Under the pieces are notes generated by a model. It did no database searches and was not told the DNA's origin. It saw only the letters and a program-made list of their open reading frames with translations. This document shows positions 12,171 to 14,549 of a stretch of 14,549 bases of DNA, in pieces (the first letter of the stretch is position 1; the number at the start of each line of letters is the position of its first letter). The position numbers were made by a program, and so were the translations under genes. Origin of the DNA: an uncultured Actinomycetes bacterium (GTDB taxonomy: Bacteria; Actinomycetota; Thermoleophilia; Solirubrobacterales; 70-9); contig CAMPIP010000046.1 of the NCBI GenBank assembly GCA_946886425.1, positions 1-14,549 on the forward strand, written 5' to 3'.

Positions 12171-12948
12171 ACTCGGCCACTTTGCAGTGGCGCATGATCT
12201 TGGTGGTGACGGCTTCGCCGGTGGCGAACTCGTAAGTGGCTTTGGCGAACGGGAACAGCGCGCCCGGGAAGTTCGCCGGTGCGGCGCAGGACGCTGAAAC
12301 GTAGGAGCGCTTCTCGCCGCGATAGGTGTAGGTGCGGCCCAGCGTCATGTCGAACTGGGTCAGGTATGCCCAGTTTTCGGCGTATTCGGGCAGCGTGGTC
12401 TCGATCACGTTGCCGTAGGCGCCCCCGCGGCGCGAGACGGTAAAGGTGAGGATGATCGCGCCCGGCGGGTTCTTGGAATAGACCTGGGCCAGGATCAGCT
12501 TCTTCCCCCCTTCCCGCGGGCCGTTGAAGGCGAGCATGTTGTTGCGGGAGATGTAGTCCGCCTGGGAGGGAAGCCGCACGACCAGGGTGACGTGGCCGAA
12601 ACCGACGATCGAGTCGGCGCAGCGCCGCCGGGCCACCTCCTCGGTCGCCGGCTGGATCCTCTCGACCTGACAGGTCGGCAGCCCCTTGTCGAAGAGGCGG
12701 CCGGAGCGGTTGATCGCGACGGAGATCTTCCGCAGCTGCGGCAGGCGCAGCCCTTTGGTCGTTTTGACGTTGCCGGCGACCCGCACCGAGACCGGCGCCG
12801 GCTTGGTCCGGGGCAGCTCGCTCGGCTTGATCTCGCCCTGGAAGGAGACGATCAGGTCGCCCTTGCGATTCAGCTCCGCCTGGGCGGCGATGCCGAGGCA
12901 GAGGACCAGCGCCAGGGTCAGGCTGGCAAGCCCCGCCAGGCGACGCAT
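12169..12948 (-). CDS. Conserved secreted beta-rich protein of unknown function
   Basis: A 259-residue protein with a clear signal peptide (1-24, cleavage after AQA) and no later membrane helix, so it is probably exported to the cell surface or medium. The mature part is rich in alternating polar/hydrophobic strands (GDLIVSFQGEI, PVSVRVAGNV, GHVTLVVRLP, KLILAQVYS, AIILTFTVSR) and has four Cys (C93, C110, C221, C255), suggesting two disulfides. Recognisable conserved-looking stretches are LPQLRKISVAINRSGRL (69-85) and RTYTYRGEKRSYVSASC (205-221). I recall similar proteins in Solirubrobacterales but know no named domain or function. C17 is inside the signal peptide and not a proper lipobox. The ATG shares its A with the TGA of the gene upstream (TGATG), so the two are translationally coupled. 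Confidence 0.85.
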   Translation of the reverse strand: MRRLAGLASLTLALVLCLGIAAQAELNRKGDLIVSFQGEIKPSELPRTKPAPVSVRVAGNVKTTKGLRLPQLRKISVAINRSGRLFDKGLPTCQVERIQPATEEVARRRCADSIVGFGHVTLVVRLPSQADYISRNNMLAFNGPREGGKKLILAQVYSKNPPGAIILTFTVSRRGGAYGNVIETTLPEYAENWAYLTQFDMTLGRTYTYRGEKRSYVSASCAAPANFPGALFPFAKATYEFATGEAVTTKIMRHCKVAE

Positions 12949-13442
12949 CAGCTGAACCTCGAGGGGTCGATCCGGCAGTACTCGAAGTCGAGGGCGAGGA
13001 TCGCGTTGTTGGCGAGGTTGGAGTTGCGGTTCAGCTTCACCGAGAGGCTCTGGGCCCGGTACTTGTTACCCGAACCGAGGGCTTCGCCGATCTTCTGGAA
13101 GTAGCTCTGCTCGGTATGCAGAAGGCCGGTCCAGCGATTCAGCATCGCCTCGTCCTGGGTTGGCGTCGGCACCGCTTCGATCTGCTTGATCGTCTTGCCG
13201 AGGGCGGTCGCGGCGCGCAGGAAGTGCTTCGAGCCCTTTTTCAGTTCGCCGGCCTTCACCTCCGCTTTGGCGCCCTTGAAGATCCGCGTGTTCGCGTCGA
13301 CGTTCTTCTTGCAGATCGGCTCCACCCTCGCGATGTATTCGTCGCGGCTGATTTCGGCGGCGACGGCCAGCGAGGCAGGCAGCGCCGCGGCGAAGACGAC
13401 CGCCGCGGTCGCGGCGAGGCGCCTCGAGTTGTCCCATTTCAT
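12948..13442 (-). CDS. Secreted helical protein of unknown function
   Basis: A 164-residue protein with an N-terminal signal peptide (1-29, ending AVAAE), then an almost wholly helical, charged mature part. It starts ISRDEYIARVEPICKKN (31-47) and ends ALDFEYCRIDPSRFS (150-164); C44 and C156 sit near the two ends and could join them by a disulfide, closing a helical bundle. I do not recognise a named domain. GGGAGG-like Shine-Dalgarno (13454-13449) six bases before the ATG supports the start. It lies 37 bases after the MMPL gene and overlaps the next gene by one base (TGATG), so it is the second gene of the operon. A role as an extracytoplasmic partner of the transporter is inference from position. 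Confidence 0.85.
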   Translation of the reverse strand: MKWDNSRRLAATAAVVFAAALPASLAVAAEISRDEYIARVEPICKKNVDANTRIFKGAKAEVKAGELKKGSKHFLRAATALGKTIKQIEAVPTPTQDEAMLNRWTGLLHTEQSYFQKIGEALGSGNKYRAQSLSVKLNRNSNLANNAILALDFEYCRIDPSRFS

Positions 13443-13448
13443 TCCAAA

Positions 13449-13454
13449 CCTCCC
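13449..13454 (-). promoter_or_regulatory. Shine-Dalgarno site of the secreted helical protein
   Basis: GGGAGG on the minus strand lies 6 bases before the ATG at 13442, inside the 37-base gap after the MMPL gene. No terminator is visible in that gap, consistent with cotranscription. Confidence 0.65.
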
Positions 13455-13479
13455 TGTTGTCCTTGGTGTGAAAGCACGG

Positions 13480-14549
13480 TCATGCGGGGTGCAGGTCGAT
13501 CTTCGGCAGCGCCCGGGCCAGGGGCTTCGGCAGCCACCAGACGCGCTCTCCGATCAGCAGCATCAGCGCCGGCAGAAGCAGGATCCGCACCACGGTCGCG
13601 TCCAGCGCCACGGCGACGGCGAGGCCGACCCCGAGCTGGGAGACGGTCGAGATCGGGGCCGCGGCGAAGACGACGAAGACGGCCATCATGATCGCCGCCG
13701 CGCCGGTGATCACCCGGGCGGTCTTCTCGAGGCCGAAGGAGATCGCCGCCTCGTGGTCGCCGGTGTCGTCGTAGGTCTCGCGCATCCGCGCCAGCAGGAA
13801 GACCGCGTAGTCGACCGAGAGCCCGAAGACGATCCCGAAGATCCCCGCCGCCCCGATCGCGTCGACGTAGTCGTGGCCGCCCAGCGGCCAGCCGGCCGGG
13901 ACGTCGAAGAGGAGGACGAGGACGCCGAAGGCGACGCCGACGGTCATCAGGTTGAGGACGACCGCCAGGGCGGCCAGGATCACCGCCCGCAGCAGGAAGA
14001 CCAGGGCCAGGAAAGTGACCAGGGTCATCGCCACGATCACGAGCGGAACCCGGGAGCGGGTGACCTTGTTGTAGTCGGCCAGTTCGGCCGCCCCGCCGGC
14101 CACGCCGACCCGCAGTCCGGTCTTCTCGCCGAAGCGGCCAGCGAGGTGGCGGATGCGCCGGTAGACGGCTTCGGAGCCCTCCGTGTTGAAGGTGTACCGG
14201 GGGACGACGAGGATGCTTGCCGCCTGGCCGCCCCTGCCGAGATCGATCGCCTGCGCGGCCTGGGCGCGGGTTCCCGGCCGGGCACCGTCGAGCGCGGAGA
14301 GAACGAAGTAGCCGGACTCGAAGAGGCGCGGCGAGGAGCGCTCCAGCTGGTTGCGCTGGCGCGAGAAGTCCGAGGCCTGGGCGGAGACCCTGCCCCCCGC
14401 CCGCCCGAGTCCGGACTCCAGCGGGGCGGAACGCGAGTAGCCGCCGGCGAGGCCCGATGCGATGCTCTCGGACCCCCCCTGCGCCTTGGAGGGGCCGTCG
14501 GCTAGGACGCCGGAGCCGCCGGCCGCGACGCACATGCCCGTGCGCAGCT
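13480..14549 (-). CDS. MMPL/RND-family transporter, C-terminal part (5' end outside window)
   Basis: About 355 residues of a larger protein; the frame stays open to the window's right edge, so the N-terminal half is missing (full MMPL proteins are typically 700-1000 residues). Visible order: a periplasmic domain (the first 160 or so residues, including SGYFVLSALDGA), then five or so membrane helices starting at VPLVIVAMTLVTFLALVFLL. The key motif is FGLSVDYAVFLLARMRE: its Asp-Tyr pair is the proton-relay pair of MmpL-type transporters, and it marks the second membrane domain. MMPL proteins export lipids or other hydrophobic compounds using the proton gradient. It ends KIDLHPA, 37 bases before the secreted helical protein gene. 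It heads, or continues, a four-gene operon with three secreted proteins. Substrate unknown. Confidence 0.92.
   Translation of the reverse strand, partial: LRTGMCVAAGGSGVLADGPSKAQGGSESIASGLAGGYSRSAPLESGLGRAGGRVSAQASDFSRQRNQLERSSPRLFESGYFVLSALDGARPGTRAQAAQAIDLGRGGQAASILVVPRYTFNTEGSEAVYRRIRHLAGRFGEKTGLRVGVAGGAAELADYNKVTRSRVPLVIVAMTLVTFLALVFLLRAVILAALAVVLNLMTVGVAFGVLVLLFDVPAGWPLGGHDYVDAIGAAGIFGIVFGLSVDYAVFLLARMRETYDDTGDHEAAISFGLEKTARVITGAAAIMMAVFVVFAAAPISTVSQLGVGLAVAVALDATVVRILLLPALMLLIGERVWWLPKPLARALPKIDLHPA

Noticed and set aside
11376..12197. Gly/Val/Asp-rich plus-strand frame opposite the decapeptide-repeat gene
   Set aside because: Its repetitiveness is inherited from the 30-bp repeats of the minus-strand gene, which has signal peptide and Shine-Dalgarno.
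13186..14505. Plus-strand frame rich in Asp, His and Gln opposite the MMPL gene
   Set aside because: Antisense artefact; the minus strand has membrane helices and the DY motif of MMPL proteins.
1..14549. tRNA or rRNA genes, insertion sequences, integrase or attachment sites
   Set aside because: None could be recognised by eye; no transposase or recombinase is encoded.

Overview
The window is high-GC bacterial DNA with tightly packed genes on both strands and a strong G/C preference at third codon positions. Several traits point to a high-GC actinobacterium, most likely class Thermoleophilia (Solirubrobacterales-like). The secreted protein at 11499-12158 starts with the 'HLTYANVMSTVAVFLLLGGG' type of signal peptide that I associate with that group. 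There is a deazaflavin (F420)-type reductase, a SfLAP/GAP-type membrane protein, and several genes whose only promoter-like element is a -10 hexamer ending 6-9 bases before the start codon, as in leaderless transcription. Taxonomy is inference; no rRNA or tRNA gene is visible.

Left part (1-4870): a DUF445 membrane protein (minus) diverges from an acyl-CoA dehydrogenase (plus), followed by a small DUF202 membrane protein. A perfect 18-bp hairpin follows, then what looks like a frameshifted remnant of an RTX-like glycine/aspartate repeat protein (minus). Next come a SixA-type histidine phosphatase (plus), a convergent six-helix SfLAP/GAP-like membrane protein (minus) and a VOC-family protein (plus).

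Middle part (4868-9590): a VapBC-type toxin-antitoxin pair (minus) diverges from a two-gene operon of a FabG-like SDR and a deazaflavin-dependent reductase (plus). A second long hairpin separates this operon from a convergent SDR resembling peroxisomal trans-2-enoyl-CoA reductase (minus). That gene diverges from a lactonase-like metallo-beta-lactamase (plus), whose end overlaps the end of a PlsC-type acyltransferase (minus).

Right part (9707-14549, all minus): glycerol kinase glpK, preceded by a recognisable TTGACA-N17-TACACT promoter, phased direct repeats and a leader with two perfect hairpins. Upstream of that lies a four-gene operon, in transcription order: an MMPL/RND transporter (cut by the window edge), a secreted helical protein, a secreted beta-rich protein and a secreted decapeptide-repeat protein.

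The recurrent theme is lipid and acyl-CoA metabolism: acyl-CoA dehydrogenase, two SDRs, acyltransferase, glycerol kinase and MMPL export. The best candidate for an undescribed system is the MMPL operon with its three secreted partners of unknown function. Second is the glpK control region.
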